Below are positions 32,931-40,563 of a stretch of DNA of 64,000 bases, piece after piece (position 1 is the first letter of the stretch; the number at the start of each line of letters is the position of its first letter). The notes beneath the pieces were generated by a model, which saw nothing but the letters and a program-made list of their open reading frames with translations, was not told where the DNA came from and did not search any database. The stretch is from Halalkalibacter suaedae (lineage in GTDB: Bacteria > Bacillota > Bacilli > Bacillales > Bacillaceae_D). The stretch lies in NCBI RefSeq assembly GCF_017939705.1, contig NZ_JAGKSQ010000002.1, forward strand, positions 62,001-126,000. The letters are read 5' to 3'. Made by a program: the position numbers and the translations under genes.

Positions 32931-34412
32931 ATGGAATCAAATAACCCTAAAACATCGTTGGTCATTTTTGGAGCAACTGGAGATTTGGCAAAAAGAAAAC
33001 TATTCCCATCAATCTTTAAGTTATATAAAGCCGGAAAGCTAGCTGAAGAATTCGCTGTCGTTGGTGTAGCGAGAAGAGATTGGTCAAATGAAACGTTACA
33101 TGAAGTTGTAAGTAGCTCTTTAGGAGATGAGGATCCGAAACTTGTAAAACAATTCTGCTCACATTTCTATTACCTTGCGTTCGATGTAACAAATAAGGAT
33201 TCGTATCAAGAATTAGATCGTATGCTTACTTCCTTAGAAACAAAGTATGAAATACCTGGAAATCGTATCTTCTATATGGCGATGTCACCAGAATATTTCG
33301 GAACCATTGCTTTAAACTTGAAGAAAGAAGGCGTAACAGATACAAATGGTTGGACAAGATTAATGATTGAAAAGCCATTTGGTCATGATTTAGAATCAGC
33401 TAAGAAGTTAAACAATGAAATACGAGAGGCTTTTTCGGAAAGCGATATTTATCGGATTGATCATTATCTTGGTAAGGATATGGTCCAGAATATTGAGGTT
33501 ATTCGTTTTGCTAACGCGATTTTCGAACCACTTTGGAACAATCAATACATAGCAAATGTTCAAGTAACATCAAGTGAAACACTAGGCGTTGAAGATCGTG
33601 GTGGCTACTATGAGCGTTCAGGAGCTCTTCGTGATATGGTTCAAAATCATATGATGCAAATGGTGTCATTACTGGCAATGGAACCACCTATTAGATTAAC
33701 TACAAATGAAATTAGAAGTGAAAAAATCAAAGTGTTCCGAGCTCTACGTCAATTATCAAAGGATCAATTACAGGATTATGTTGTTCGAGGTCAATACGGG
33801 CCAGGCAATGTACAAGGAAAAGAAGTTACAGGCTACCGTAGTGAAAAGAATGTTGATGAAGAATCATATACTGAGACATTTGTTGCAGCGAAGCTACTAA
33901 TTGATAATCATCGCTGGGCGGGGGTTCCGTTTTACATTCGTACAGGGAAACGAATGAAAGCTAAATCCACTAAAATTGTCATTGAATTTAAGAATCGTCC
34001 AATGAAACTTTATTATAGTGAGAATGATGCCAAGTACACGAATTTATTAGAAATTAATATTCAGCCAGATGAAGGAATTACTTTACACCTAAACGGAAAA
34101 AAAGTTGGAAGCTCTGGAAAATCAACACCTGTTGAATTAACTTATAGCAATAATAGTATTGATACAGCGAATACACCAGAAGCCTATGAACGTCTAATTC
34201 ACGATTGTATTCTTGGTGATGCAACGAACTTTGCACATTGGGATGAGGTTGATCTGACGTGGACTTATGTTGATGTGATTTCACAGGTATGGGAAACAAA
34301 GAAGAGTGATTTAGCGATTTACGAATCAGGAACAATGGGTCCACAAGCATCAGATGATTTGCTTGCAAAGGATGGCTTTCATTGGTGGCCGATCGTTAAT
34401 GAAGAGAATTAA
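32931..34412 (+). CDS. zwf: Glucose-6-phosphate 1-dehydrogenase
   Basis: 493 residues, normal length. Nucleotide-binding F-G-A-T-G-D-L-A near residue 14, the substrate-binding and catalytic R-I-D-H-Y-L-G-K near 173, and E-K-P-F-G-H before it. Catalyses the NADP+-linked first step of the oxidative pentose-phosphate pathway, supplying NADPH and pentoses. The start overlaps a small upstream frame; AGAGAGG precedes it. In many Bacillus species zwf neighbours gnd, which is absent here. Good terminator behind. Confidence 0.95.
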   Translation: MESNNPKTSLVIFGATGDLAKRKLFPSIFKLYKAGKLAEEFAVVGVARRDWSNETLHEVVSSSLGDEDPKLVKQFCSHFYYLAFDVTNKDSYQELDRMLTSLETKYEIPGNRIFYMAMSPEYFGTIALNLKKEGVTDTNGWTRLMIEKPFGHDLESAKKLNNEIREAFSESDIYRIDHYLGKDMVQNIEVIRFANAIFEPLWNNQYIANVQVTSSETLGVEDRGGYYERSGALRDMVQNHMMQMVSLLAMEPPIRLTTNEIRSEKIKVFRALRQLSKDQLQDYVVRGQYGPGNVQGKEVTGYRSEKNVDEESYTETFVAAKLLIDNHRWAGVPFYIRTGKRMKAKSTKIVIEFKNRPMKLYYSENDAKYTNLLEINIQPDEGITLHLNGKKVGSSGKSTPVELTYSNNSIDTANTPEAYERLIHDCILGDATNFAHWDEVDLTWTYVDVISQVWETKKSDLAIYESGTMGPQASDDLLAKDGFHWWPIVNEEN

Positions 34413-34422
34413 TATACTACTT

Positions 34423-34459
34423 GAGTGTCTAGGCTATAAAGGCCTAGGCACTCTTTTTT
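34423..34459 (+). terminator. Terminator of zwf
   Basis: GAGTGTCTAGGC / GCCTAGGCACTC stem followed by six T. Confidence 0.9.
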
Positions 34460-34530
34460 CCATTTCTGGGATAAAACCTTGGCTTCTTACATGTGATATA
34501 ATAGTTTGTGAGAAAAAGGAGAGATGCTAA

Positions 34531-35421
34531 ATGGAGAAGAAAAAAGTAATGTTAGTTGATGGCATGGCGTTATTGTTTCGTGCATTTTATGCTACGGCAA
34601 TGAGTGGCTATTTTATGATAAATAGTAAAGGGGTTCCAACAAATGCAATCCATGGTTTTACAAAACATCTCTTTACGGCAATAAATGAATTCAAACCAAC
34701 ACATGTTATTTGTTGCTGGGATATGGGGAGTCAGACTTTTCGTACAGAGCTCTATTCAGAATACAAGGCTAATAGAGGGGAAGCACCAGTGGAGTTAATT
34801 CCACAATTTGACCTTGTAAAAGAAGTCGTACAAGAATTAAATATACCTAATATCGGTCTTGCTGGTTATGAAGCAGATGATTGCATCGGGACTTTAACGA
34901 ATCAATTAAAAGGCGAAGCAGAGGTGCTTATTTTAACAGGAGATCAAGATATTCTGCAATTATTAGATGAGGATATTTCCGTTATTCTATTGAAAAAAGG
35001 GTATGGGAATTATCAGGTGTTCCAAGAGCAAAATTTCATAGATGAAAAAGGGATTACATCAAAACAAATGATTGATTTGAAGGCACTGATGGGAGATAGT
35101 AGTGATAATTACCCTGGTGTAAAGGGAATAGGTGAAAAGACAGCATTAACCCTATTGCAAAAGCATCAAACAATTGAAGGTATCCTAGAAAATCTTGAAA
35201 GTCTTACAAAGGCACAAAGGAACAAGATTGAGACGGATTTAGAGATGTTACATCTATGTCGTACGTTAGCTGCGATTCATTGTGAAGTCGATGTATGTTG
35301 TTCTTTAGAGGACTCATTGCTGTCAATTAATCGTAACAAAATGCTAGCTAAGTTTAATGAACTTGAATTAAAGAATTTAGATACAATTTTATTAGATGAA
35401 CAAGAATCGCTCTTTGTATAA
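34531..35421 (+). CDS. ypcP: 5'-3' exonuclease/flap nuclease YpcP
   Basis: 296 residues. It corresponds to the N-terminal nuclease domain of DNA polymerase I as a separate protein: D-G-M-A-L-L-F-R near residue 10, Y-E-A-D-D near 113, T-G-D-Q-D near 138, and the helix-hairpin-helix G-V-K-G-I-G-E-K-T near 190, which together hold the two metal ions. Matches Bacillus YpcP, implicated in RNA-primer removal alongside Pol I. GAGAAAAAGGAGAG precedes the ATG. Confidence 0.92.
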   Translation: MEKKKVMLVDGMALLFRAFYATAMSGYFMINSKGVPTNAIHGFTKHLFTAINEFKPTHVICCWDMGSQTFRTELYSEYKANRGEAPVELIPQFDLVKEVVQELNIPNIGLAGYEADDCIGTLTNQLKGEAEVLILTGDQDILQLLDEDISVILLKKGYGNYQVFQEQNFIDEKGITSKQMIDLKALMGDSSDNYPGVKGIGEKTALTLLQKHQTIEGILENLESLTKAQRNKIETDLEMLHLCRTLAAIHCEVDVCCSLEDSLLSINRNKMLAKFNELELKNLDTILLDEQESLFV

Positions 35422-35426
35422 AGGGC

Positions 35427-35577
35427 CCACTGAAAAAGCCCCCTTGAGCAGATTCAGGGAAGCACAATTGCTTCACGCGTTATGCACGCCTGCTATGAAA
35501 AAAATATTCATAGCAGGCTAAAAGAATACAACGGTTCCGCTCATTGCTTAAAGGCCACTAAAAAAAGAAAACGTTAC
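35427..35577. repeat. Intergenic sequence with hairpin and repeated end word, possible element
   Basis: Bounded by GGCCCACTGAAAAAG (left) and GGCCACTAAAAAAAG (right) in the same orientation, and containing a perfect 12-bp stem GCCTGCTATGAA / TTCATAGCAGGC (35488-35518). No T-run follows the stem, so it is not an obvious terminator. It may be a further intergenic repeat, but only one copy is in the window. Confidence 0.3.
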
Positions 35578-35629
35578 CTTTTTGTGGAATTTTTATTTAA
35601 CCTAAATGTAAAAGCAATTAATTAATTAC

Positions 35630-35658
35630 TTGCAAAATGCAATTAAAAATGATATAAC
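35630..35658 (+). promoter_or_regulatory. Promoter and likely autoregulatory operator of MarR-type gene
   Basis: TTGCA-AAA-TGCAA inverted repeat (35630-35642) overlaps the -35 TTGCAA (35630-35635); 17 bp further is -10 TATAAC (35653-35658). Confidence 0.6.
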
Positions 35659-35676
35659 ATAAATAGAGGTGAGAAA

Positions 35677-36120
35677 ATGGAAAATATTAGAGAGGTGTTT
35701 CAGGTATTTGGAAGAAGGTTTGGGATTTTAAATAAAAACTGTTGTGGGGTTGGGGAAGCAGTAACGCCTGTTCAGAGTCATATCATTTATGAGATAGCGA
35801 AATTAAAAGAAGGAAGTATGCAAGAGGTTGCTGAAGTTCTGAATAGTGATATCACGACATTTAGTAGGCAAATCCAAACGCTTGTTAAAATGGGATTGGT
35901 TAGTAAACATGCCTCTGTTAAGGATAAACGAATGTATTTATTATCCTTAACTAAAAAAGGGATGGAAGTTCATACAGGTATAGGGGAAGAAATGGAACGC
36001 AATTTAGAAAATTTATTTAAAAATATGACTCTTTTTGAACAGGAAACAGTTATACGTTCATTACAGTTACTTAACAAACATATGGGTGAATCGACCTCTT
36101 GCTGTAAAACGATTATATAG
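35677..36120 (+). CDS. MarR-family regulator with paired cysteines
   Basis: 147 residues. MarR winged-helix: E-V-A-E-V-L-N-S-D-I-T-T-F-S-R-Q-I-Q-T-L recognition region near 50-70 and wing with V-K-D-K-R-M-Y-L near 81-88. Unusual: vicinal Cys22-Cys23 (N-C-C-G-V) near the N-terminus and Cys142-Cys143 near the C-terminus. In Firmicutes, MarR proteins with N-C-C-G- near the start are, to my memory, often found in arsenic gene clusters, so sensing of As(III), another thiophilic metalloid or thiol stress is a reasonable inference. Autoregulation is suggested by the dyad over its promoter. It is followed 31 bases later by a 60-aa protein that also ends with Cys-Cys. Confidence 0.75.
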   Translation: MENIREVFQVFGRRFGILNKNCCGVGEAVTPVQSHIIYEIAKLKEGSMQEVAEVLNSDITTFSRQIQTLVKMGLVSKHASVKDKRMYLLSLTKKGMEVHTGIGEEMERNLENLFKNMTLFEQETVIRSLQLLNKHMGESTSCCKTII

Positions 36121-36151
36121 TTGTAAAATACAAATAAAGGTGGGTATAAGA

Positions 36152-36334
36152 ATGAATAACTATGACGTCTTAAAGGTGCATTACCAAATGAAACAAGAGG
36201 AAATTGAGAAACTTAGAATAGAACATACATTTACAACTAAGAGAAGGTCATTTAGTTTTCGCATGGTACTTAATCGTTTTAAAAAAGACCGAAAAATCAG
36301 TCAACGACAGCAAGGTTGTTGTCCCGCCATATAA
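36152..36334 (+). CDS. Basic miniprotein ending in Cys-Cys
   Basis: 60 residues from ATG 36152 with AAAGGTGGG upstream; an upstream in-frame extension runs back inside the MarR gene and is not used. Strongly basic, one long helix (residues 7-25), and a C-terminus Q-Q-G-C-C-P-A-I. It follows the MarR gene in the same direction without a terminator, so it is likely co-transcribed. The repeated Cys-Cys feature suggests a linked metal or thiol function, but no family is recognised. Confidence 0.55.
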   Translation: MNNYDVLKVHYQMKQEEIEKLRIEHTFTTKRRSFSFRMVLNRFKKDRKISQRQQGCCPAI

Positions 36335-36350
36335 TATGAAAAGATTGCCA

Positions 36351-36379
36351 GCATATTCTATCCACTTCTTCACACAATA
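36351..36379 (+). promoter_or_regulatory. Sigma-G-like promoter of SASP 2
   Basis: GCATA (36351-36355), 17-bp spacer, CACAATA (36373-36379); one mismatch to the sigma-G pattern in the -10. Confidence 0.5.
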
Positions 36380-36414
36380 GGTTTGAAGACAAAATAAAAA
36401 AGAGGTGAAGAAGA

Positions 36415-36612
36415 ATGGCAAACAGCAGCAATAAGCTTATCGTACCAGGTGTTGAGCAAGCACTTGAGCAGATGAAATATGAAATTGCCCAAGAGTTTGG
36501 TGTTCGACTTGGCTCAGATGAAACAGCTCGTTCAAATGGCTCTGTAGGCGGAGAAATCACTAAGCGCCTCGTACAACAAGCTGAACAACAATTTAACGGT
36601 ACACAACAATAA
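36415..36612 (+). CDS. Small acid-soluble spore protein, alpha/beta type (second)
   Basis: 65 residues with both SASP signatures: [12 protein letters not shown] and [12 protein letters not shown]. Very similar to the SASP at 3215-3421, differing mainly at the ends. Binds and protects forespore DNA. AAAGAGGTG precedes the ATG. Bidirectional terminator behind, shared with the convergent MFS gene. Confidence 0.95.
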   Translation: MANSSNKLIVPGVEQALEQMKYEIAQEFGVRLGSDETARSNGSVGGEITKRLVQQAEQQFNGTQQ

Positions 36613-36626
36613 AATAGGTTATGGAT

Positions 36627-36659
36627 GAGGTGCCCAACTAAGTTGGGCACCTCTTTTTA
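36627..36659. terminator. Bidirectional terminator, SASP 2 / MFS gene
   Basis: GAGGTGCCCAAC / GTTGGGCACCTC stem with T-run; overlaps the stop of the minus-strand gene. Confidence 0.9.
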
Positions 36660-37901
36660 ATTTGGAATATTTTTATTGATCCATTGGTCTGAAGGAAGAA
36701 AAAATGTCAAAACACCAATAACGGGTAAACCAGCGATGATAAGCATTGTATTCGTCATACCGATGAAGTCGGCAAGCACTCCTAAACCAACAGAACCTAA
36801 GGCTCCCATCCCGAAAGCTAGACCAACAATTAAGCCAGAGACGGTTCCAACCTTTCCTGGAACTAATTCTTGAGCATAAACAACAGCAACTGAGAAGCTA
36901 GATAAGATAACGAATCCGATTAATGCAATAAGCGGGTATGCTAATATTGATCCTACATGTGGAAGCACTAAGCTTAATGGTGCTGAGCCCAGCATTGATA
37001 AAAGTAGGATATTCTTTTTACCAAAACGATCGGAAAGTGGCCCTCCTGCAAACGTTCCGGCTGCTCCCGCTGCTAAAAAGATAAATAAATAAATTTGTGC
37101 CTCTCCAATTGACAGGTTATACAGCTCTATTGCATAGAAAGCGTAGAAATTAGTGATTCCAGCATGAAACCATGAACGAGCAAAGACTAAGAAAATTAAC
37201 AAGCAGATAGCCATTAGAACAATTTTCTGTTTGGTGAGCTGCTCAGGAGTTTTGCTGATTTTTGTTTTCTTTTTTTCCTTGACCTTGAAATGATTTATCT
37301 GACCTGTATACCAGTAAGCTGTATAGATAAGTAACAGGATTGCTAATCCAGCAACAAGAGTAAACCAGATTGATCCAAACTGCCCTAATGGAACAAGGAT
37401 AAACGCAGTTATTAATGGTGCAAGTGCTTGCCCACTATTACCTCCAACTTGGTAGATCGATTGTGCGAGCCCACGCTTTCCTCCAGAAGCCATATAAGCG
37501 ACACGGGACCCTTCAGGATGAAAGGTGGCTGAACCAATACCAATCAATGTCACTGATAGGACGACAAACCAAAAAGAGGGTGCAAAGGCTATGCCAAGTA
37601 CACCGACAAATGTGAAGCACATGCCAATAGGCAAAGCAAAGGGTGACGGTTTTCTGTCTGTGTACAAGCCGACAGCAGGCTGAATTAGAGAGGCTGTTAA
37701 GTTGAGTGCAAAAGCAATCAAACCTAGCTCTGTGAAGGTTAATCCCATTGATTGCTGTAAAATAGGAAACATTGCTGGAACAAGTGCTTGGATCGCGTCA
37801 TTTAACAAATGGACAAAGCCAATCAGTAGTAAAATTCGATAGGCTGTTTTAGTTTTAGCCTCTGGGTTAGATACATGTTTGGCTTGCTCTACAGCTTGCA
37901 T
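36657..37901 (-). CDS. MFS transporter, Fsr (fosmidomycin-resistance) type
   Basis: 414 residues from ATG 37901 (GAAGGG five bases upstream); an upstream in-frame ATG lies before that site. Twelve membrane segments, the MFS loop motif G-L-Y-T-D-R-K-P between TM2 and TM3, and the T-F-H-P-E-G-S signature characteristic of the Fsr family. Likely an exporter of small hydrophobic or phosphonate compounds; substrate in this host unknown. Confidence 0.85.
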   Translation of the reverse strand: MQAVEQAKHVSNPEAKTKTAYRILLLIGFVHLLNDAIQALVPAMFPILQQSMGLTFTELGLIAFALNLTASLIQPAVGLYTDRKPSPFALPIGMCFTFVGVLGIAFAPSFWFVVLSVTLIGIGSATFHPEGSRVAYMASGGKRGLAQSIYQVGGNSGQALAPLITAFILVPLGQFGSIWFTLVAGLAILLLIYTAYWYTGQINHFKVKEKKKTKISKTPEQLTKQKIVLMAICLLIFLVFARSWFHAGITNFYAFYAIELYNLSIGEAQIYLFIFLAAGAAGTFAGGPLSDRFGKKNILLLSMLGSAPLSLVLPHVGSILAYPLIALIGFVILSSFSVAVVYAQELVPGKVGTVSGLIVGLAFGMGALGSVGLGVLADFIGMTNTMLIIAGLPVIGVLTFFLPSDQWINKNIPN

Positions 37902-38006
37902 AAAAACCCTTCTTTCTTTAATAAAAGTGTCCATTTATTATAACGTATTTTGCGATTGAAATCTTGGTTTAATATATTAATAGATGGAAAAAAATGAAAA
38001 AAGAAA

Positions 38007-38036
38007 GAATGCTTTTAATTAAGCTAGGGGATAATA
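38007..38036 (+). promoter_or_regulatory. Sigma-G-like promoter of Asn-rich miniprotein
   Basis: GAATG (38007-38011), 18-bp spacer, GATAATA (38030-38036); a single mismatch (G for C) to GHATR-N18-CATWHTA. Confidence 0.5.
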
Positions 38037-38060
38037 TAGGTGCGAAAGGAGGTGGAAACA

Positions 38061-38201
38061 ATGGCTAAACGTAATAAAAACAATAAAAATAACAACAATG
38101 ATAATAATTTAGAGGTAGCAGCTAATGTTGAATTAGCTGAAGAGAATGACGCACAAGATTTAAATCGCAACAATAATCGCAAAAACCGCAAAAACAAATA
38201 A
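38061..38201 (+). CDS. Asn/Lys-rich miniprotein, probably forespore
   Basis: 46 residues from ATG 38061 with AAAGGAGG upstream. Starts MAKRNKN, has long runs of Asn and Lys/Arg at both ends and a short acidic Ala/Glu helix in the middle. The composition recalls minor and gamma-type spore proteins, and a sigma-G-like promoter precedes it. A terminator follows. No named family. Confidence 0.6.
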   Translation: MAKRNKNNKNNNNDNNLEVAANVELAEENDAQDLNRNNNRKNRKNK

Positions 38202-38240
38202 AAACTAACATAAAACATACTGTTTTTTAGATTGCACATA

Positions 38241-38275
38241 AAGAGGGTGTCCAACTATTGGACACCCTTTTAATT
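38241..38275. terminator. Bidirectional terminator
   Basis: AAAGAGGGTGTCC / GGACACCCTTTT stem between the Asn-rich gene and convergent yhcV. Confidence 0.85.
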
Positions 38276-38286
38276 TACCCTAAGAA

Positions 38287-38715
38287 TTACGAATGATGGT
38301 GATGTTCAGAGATTTCAGACAGTGCGACACCAGCTTCATCAATAAGGTCGGTATGAATGGCAAGGTCACCAATGGCGACAATCCCAACTAGCTCTCCATT
38401 ATCAACGATTGGCAAACGACGAATTTGGTGCTCTGCCATAATGGCAGCAGCCTCATTAATATCTGTTTTCGGATTTGCGACTGTTAAGTTTGTAGACATA
38501 CATTGTGCAATAGGGATATGTGTATCTTTCCCTTCGGCAGTAGATCGTAACGTAATGTCACGGTCAGTAATGATACCTACAAGCTTCTTATTTTCAATTA
38601 CAGGAATTGAACCAATATCATGTTGCTTCATCAAGATTGCTGCTTCTTGAATCGATTGGTCTGGAGTAACAGTGATAACATCTGTTGCCATTAATTCAGT
38701 TAAATTATTTGTCAA
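38287..38715 (-). CDS. yhcV: Paired CBS-domain protein YhcV
   Basis: 142 residues from TTG 38715, which has AAGGGGGTG six bases upstream; an ATG at 38733 precedes that site. Two CBS motifs form one Bateman module (about 8-60 and 75-125), each with the G-x-I-x-D-R-D / G-D-L type end. Bateman modules bind adenosyl ligands. Sequence matches B. subtilis YhcV, a sporulation-expressed protein of unknown role. The His-rich C-terminus (H-H-H-H-S) is unusual and might bind metal. Confidence 0.8.
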   Translation of the reverse strand: MTNNLTELMATDVITVTPDQSIQEAAILMKQHDIGSIPVIENKKLVGIITDRDITLRSTAEGKDTHIPIAQCMSTNLTVANPKTDINEAAAIMAEHQIRRLPIVDNGELVGIVAIGDLAIHTDLIDEAGVALSEISEHHHHS

Positions 38716-38878
38716 ATGAAACACCCCCTTCATAAGCAGTATTTGATTTATGGATTAATTTATACTGCAGCATCAGTTAACAAGAAGTGGAATCATTCAC
38801 TTGGAAATTATGGGAAGGTTAGAAAAGATTAAATAGAAAAATGCTCTTTTCACATACTATAAAAAAAGGAGTGAGAAG

Positions 38879-39187
38879 ATGAACTATACAAATGATGCAC
38901 GATCATATTTTGTGTTGCCTTTTTTCGGTGGCTTGACTGCAGATGAGGGGGAGGATATGAAGAGTGAACACGACACTTATGATGTTTATGTCGAAAATGA
39001 ATTTGTGGGTAAAAAAGTTCTTTTGACCGAGAATGATGATATTAATGATGTGTTGGATTTTGTTTCTAGTCAAGGAATAACTGATGTTAAGGCACATCTC
39101 AATGGTGATCATTATCTTATTGAGGCAAACAATGAAGATATTGAACGTACAAAAAAGGTCATTTCAACGTACCTAGAAAACAGATAA
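38879..39187 (+). CDS. Small acidic protein of unknown function
   Basis: 102 residues from ATG 38879 with AAAGGAG seven bases upstream; ATG 38957 also has a GAGGGGG site and could be a second start. N-terminal 25 residues are loosely hydrophobic, then a mixed strand/helix region rich in Asp/Glu ending E-R-T-K-K-V-I-S-T-Y-L. No family recognised. Single gene with terminator behind. Confidence 0.6.
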   Translation: MNYTNDARSYFVLPFFGGLTADEGEDMKSEHDTYDVYVENEFVGKKVLLTENDDINDVLDFVSSQGITDVKAHLNGDHYLIEANNEDIERTKKVISTYLENR

Positions 39188-39248
39188 TAAAAATAGTAAA
39201 AGAAAACTTGATTTTGCGTAATCCCCTAATTATAAAAGGTTTATGTAT

Positions 39249-39296
39249 TAGAGGGTGGCTCAAATGGAAATGATCCTTTTGAGTCACTCTCTTTTT
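39249..39296 (+). terminator. Terminator of the acidic-protein gene
   Basis: AGAGGGTGGCTCAAA / TTTTGAGTCACTCTCT stem followed by TTTTTG. Confidence 0.8.
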
Positions 39297-39340
39297 GTTT
39301 TGCTATAATGAATGTAGTCTTGCTGTAGGGGGATTTTGGC

Positions 39341-39964
39341 TTGTTGTATAAACATTTATATGAAGGAATTATGATTTTATTTGTGATGATAACTCTATTT
39401 ACATTATGGACAGATCATGGGATGAATCCGATGGTTAATTTTTTTGTTTGGATTGTGTTTTTTATTGATTTTATGGTTCGCTTTATTTTATCAAAAGAAA
39501 AGTGGATTTTTGTTAAAAGGAATCCGTTCTTAGTTATTGCCATTATTCCTTTTGATCAATTTTTTCAAATAGCCCGTATTGTTCGTTTGATTTATTTCTT
39601 TCGATTGAAAACGATCACTAAGTACTATGTTCAACCCTTTGTCGATAAAATGACATTTCGGACAAAATTGCTGATGCTTTTTACTCTGTTGTGGTTCTTA
39701 GCTGGAGAAGCGTACCTCCTATATATCATTGAAGAACATATTGAATCTTATTTTCATTCTATTCGAATTGTCACTCAGCAATTATTGTTTTTTGGTCAAC
39801 GGGCGACGGAAGTTCAATCTAATCTGTCGGTCTGGTTATTTGTTGTTACAACCATTATCGGGGTACTCTTGCACGGAATCGCCCTACAATGGGTATTTGT
39901 CCAAGGAGAAAGATGGTGGCAACAAAGAAAGCAAAATCAAAAGACTGATTTCAAAGGTTTTTGA
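39341..39964 (+). CDS. Voltage-sensor/channel-like membrane protein without selectivity filter
   Basis: 207 residues from TTG 39341 with TAGGGGGA upstream. Five or six hydrophobic segments; the first four with F-I-D-F-M-V-R-F, an arginine-spaced R-I-V-R-L-I-Y-F-F-R-L and a P-F-L-V-I-A-I-I-P-F-D segment match the S1-S4 unit of bacterial voltage-gated potassium-channel proteins. Where the pore loop and T-V-G-Y-G should stand, the sequence reads S-I-R-I-V-T-Q-Q-L-L-F-F-G-Q, so a potassium pore is not expected. It could be a sensor or regulatory relic. The ECF promoter of the next gene begins at its stop codon. Confidence 0.65.
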   Translation: MLYKHLYEGIMILFVMITLFTLWTDHGMNPMVNFFVWIVFFIDFMVRFILSKEKWIFVKRNPFLVIAIIPFDQFFQIARIVRLIYFFRLKTITKYYVQPFVDKMTFRTKLLMLFTLLWFLAGEAYLLYIIEEHIESYFHSIRIVTQQLLFFGQRATEVQSNLSVWLFVVTTIIGVLLHGIALQWVFVQGERWWQQRKQNQKTDFKGF

Positions 39965-39988
39965 AACGTTTTAAAACTTGCGATCGTT
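39962..39988 (+). promoter_or_regulatory. ECF-type (sigma-W/X-like) promoter of the sigma factor operon
   Basis: TGAAAC (39962-39967), 17-bp spacer, CGTT (39985-39988). Fits TGAAAC-N16/17-CGTA with one mismatch, as expected for autoregulation by an ECF sigma factor. Confidence 0.6.
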
Positions 39989-40032
39989 ACATGATTAGAT
40001 GAATGGAAAATAAGGATACGGAGGGTATAAAT

Positions 40033-40563
40033 ATGGAAGAAGAGCTGCTGGTCCGGGCCAAAAAGGGGGATGATGATGCGTTTGGACAATTAGTTGAGAT
40101 GCATCTAAAAACGGTAGAAAAGTTTGCTTTTCAAATTGGTGTTTCACCGATTCATATAGAAGACGTCACGCAAGAGGTATTTTTGAAAGTCTATCGCTTT
40201 TTAAATAAGCATACTCGAGGTAAATTTACGACATGGCTCTATACGATCACAATGAATGTTATTCGTGATTTCTACCGGAAAGAGCAACAAATGAAACGAA
40301 AAACAGTTGAACTGCAGCGCTACTCGCTTCACCAGACATATGTAGATGACCATCTTGATGAGGACTCGAAGGAACTGCATTTAATGATTCAAAAGCTTGA
40401 TGAAAAGTATCGGATTCCGATTATATTACATTATTTTCATGGTCAAAACTATCAAGAAATTGCGAATGTTTTAAGTGTGAGTGAAGGAGCAATCAAGACT
40501 CGAATCTTACGTGCAAAGCAGAAGCTAAAGGCAGAATATGAAAAGGTAGGTGAACAGCTATGA
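40033..40563 (+). CDS. ECF RNA polymerase sigma factor
   Basis: 176 residues from ATG 40033 with GGAGGG upstream; the frame is open 30 bases further. Region 2 with D-V-T-Q-E-V-F-L-K-V-Y-R-F near 40-55 and F-T-T-W-L-Y-T-I-T-M-N near 67, region 4 with Y-Q-E-I-A-N-V-L-S-V-S-E-G-A-I-K-T-R near 142-160. Group IV (ECF) sigma, SigX/SigV/YlaC-like, controlling an envelope-type response. It overlaps the anti-sigma gene by four bases (ATGA) and has its own ECF-type promoter. Confidence 0.9.
   Translation: MEEELLVRAKKGDDDAFGQLVEMHLKTVEKFAFQIGVSPIHIEDVTQEVFLKVYRFLNKHTRGKFTTWLYTITMNVIRDFYRKEQQMKRKTVELQRYSLHQTYVDDHLDEDSKELHLMIQKLDEKYRIPIILHYFHGQNYQEIANVLSVSEGAIKTRILRAKQKLKAEYEKVGEQL

Noticed and set aside
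38903-39112. 69-codon minus-strand frame inside the acidic-protein gene
   Set aside because: Shadow of the 38879-39187 gene, which has a strong ribosome site and terminator.
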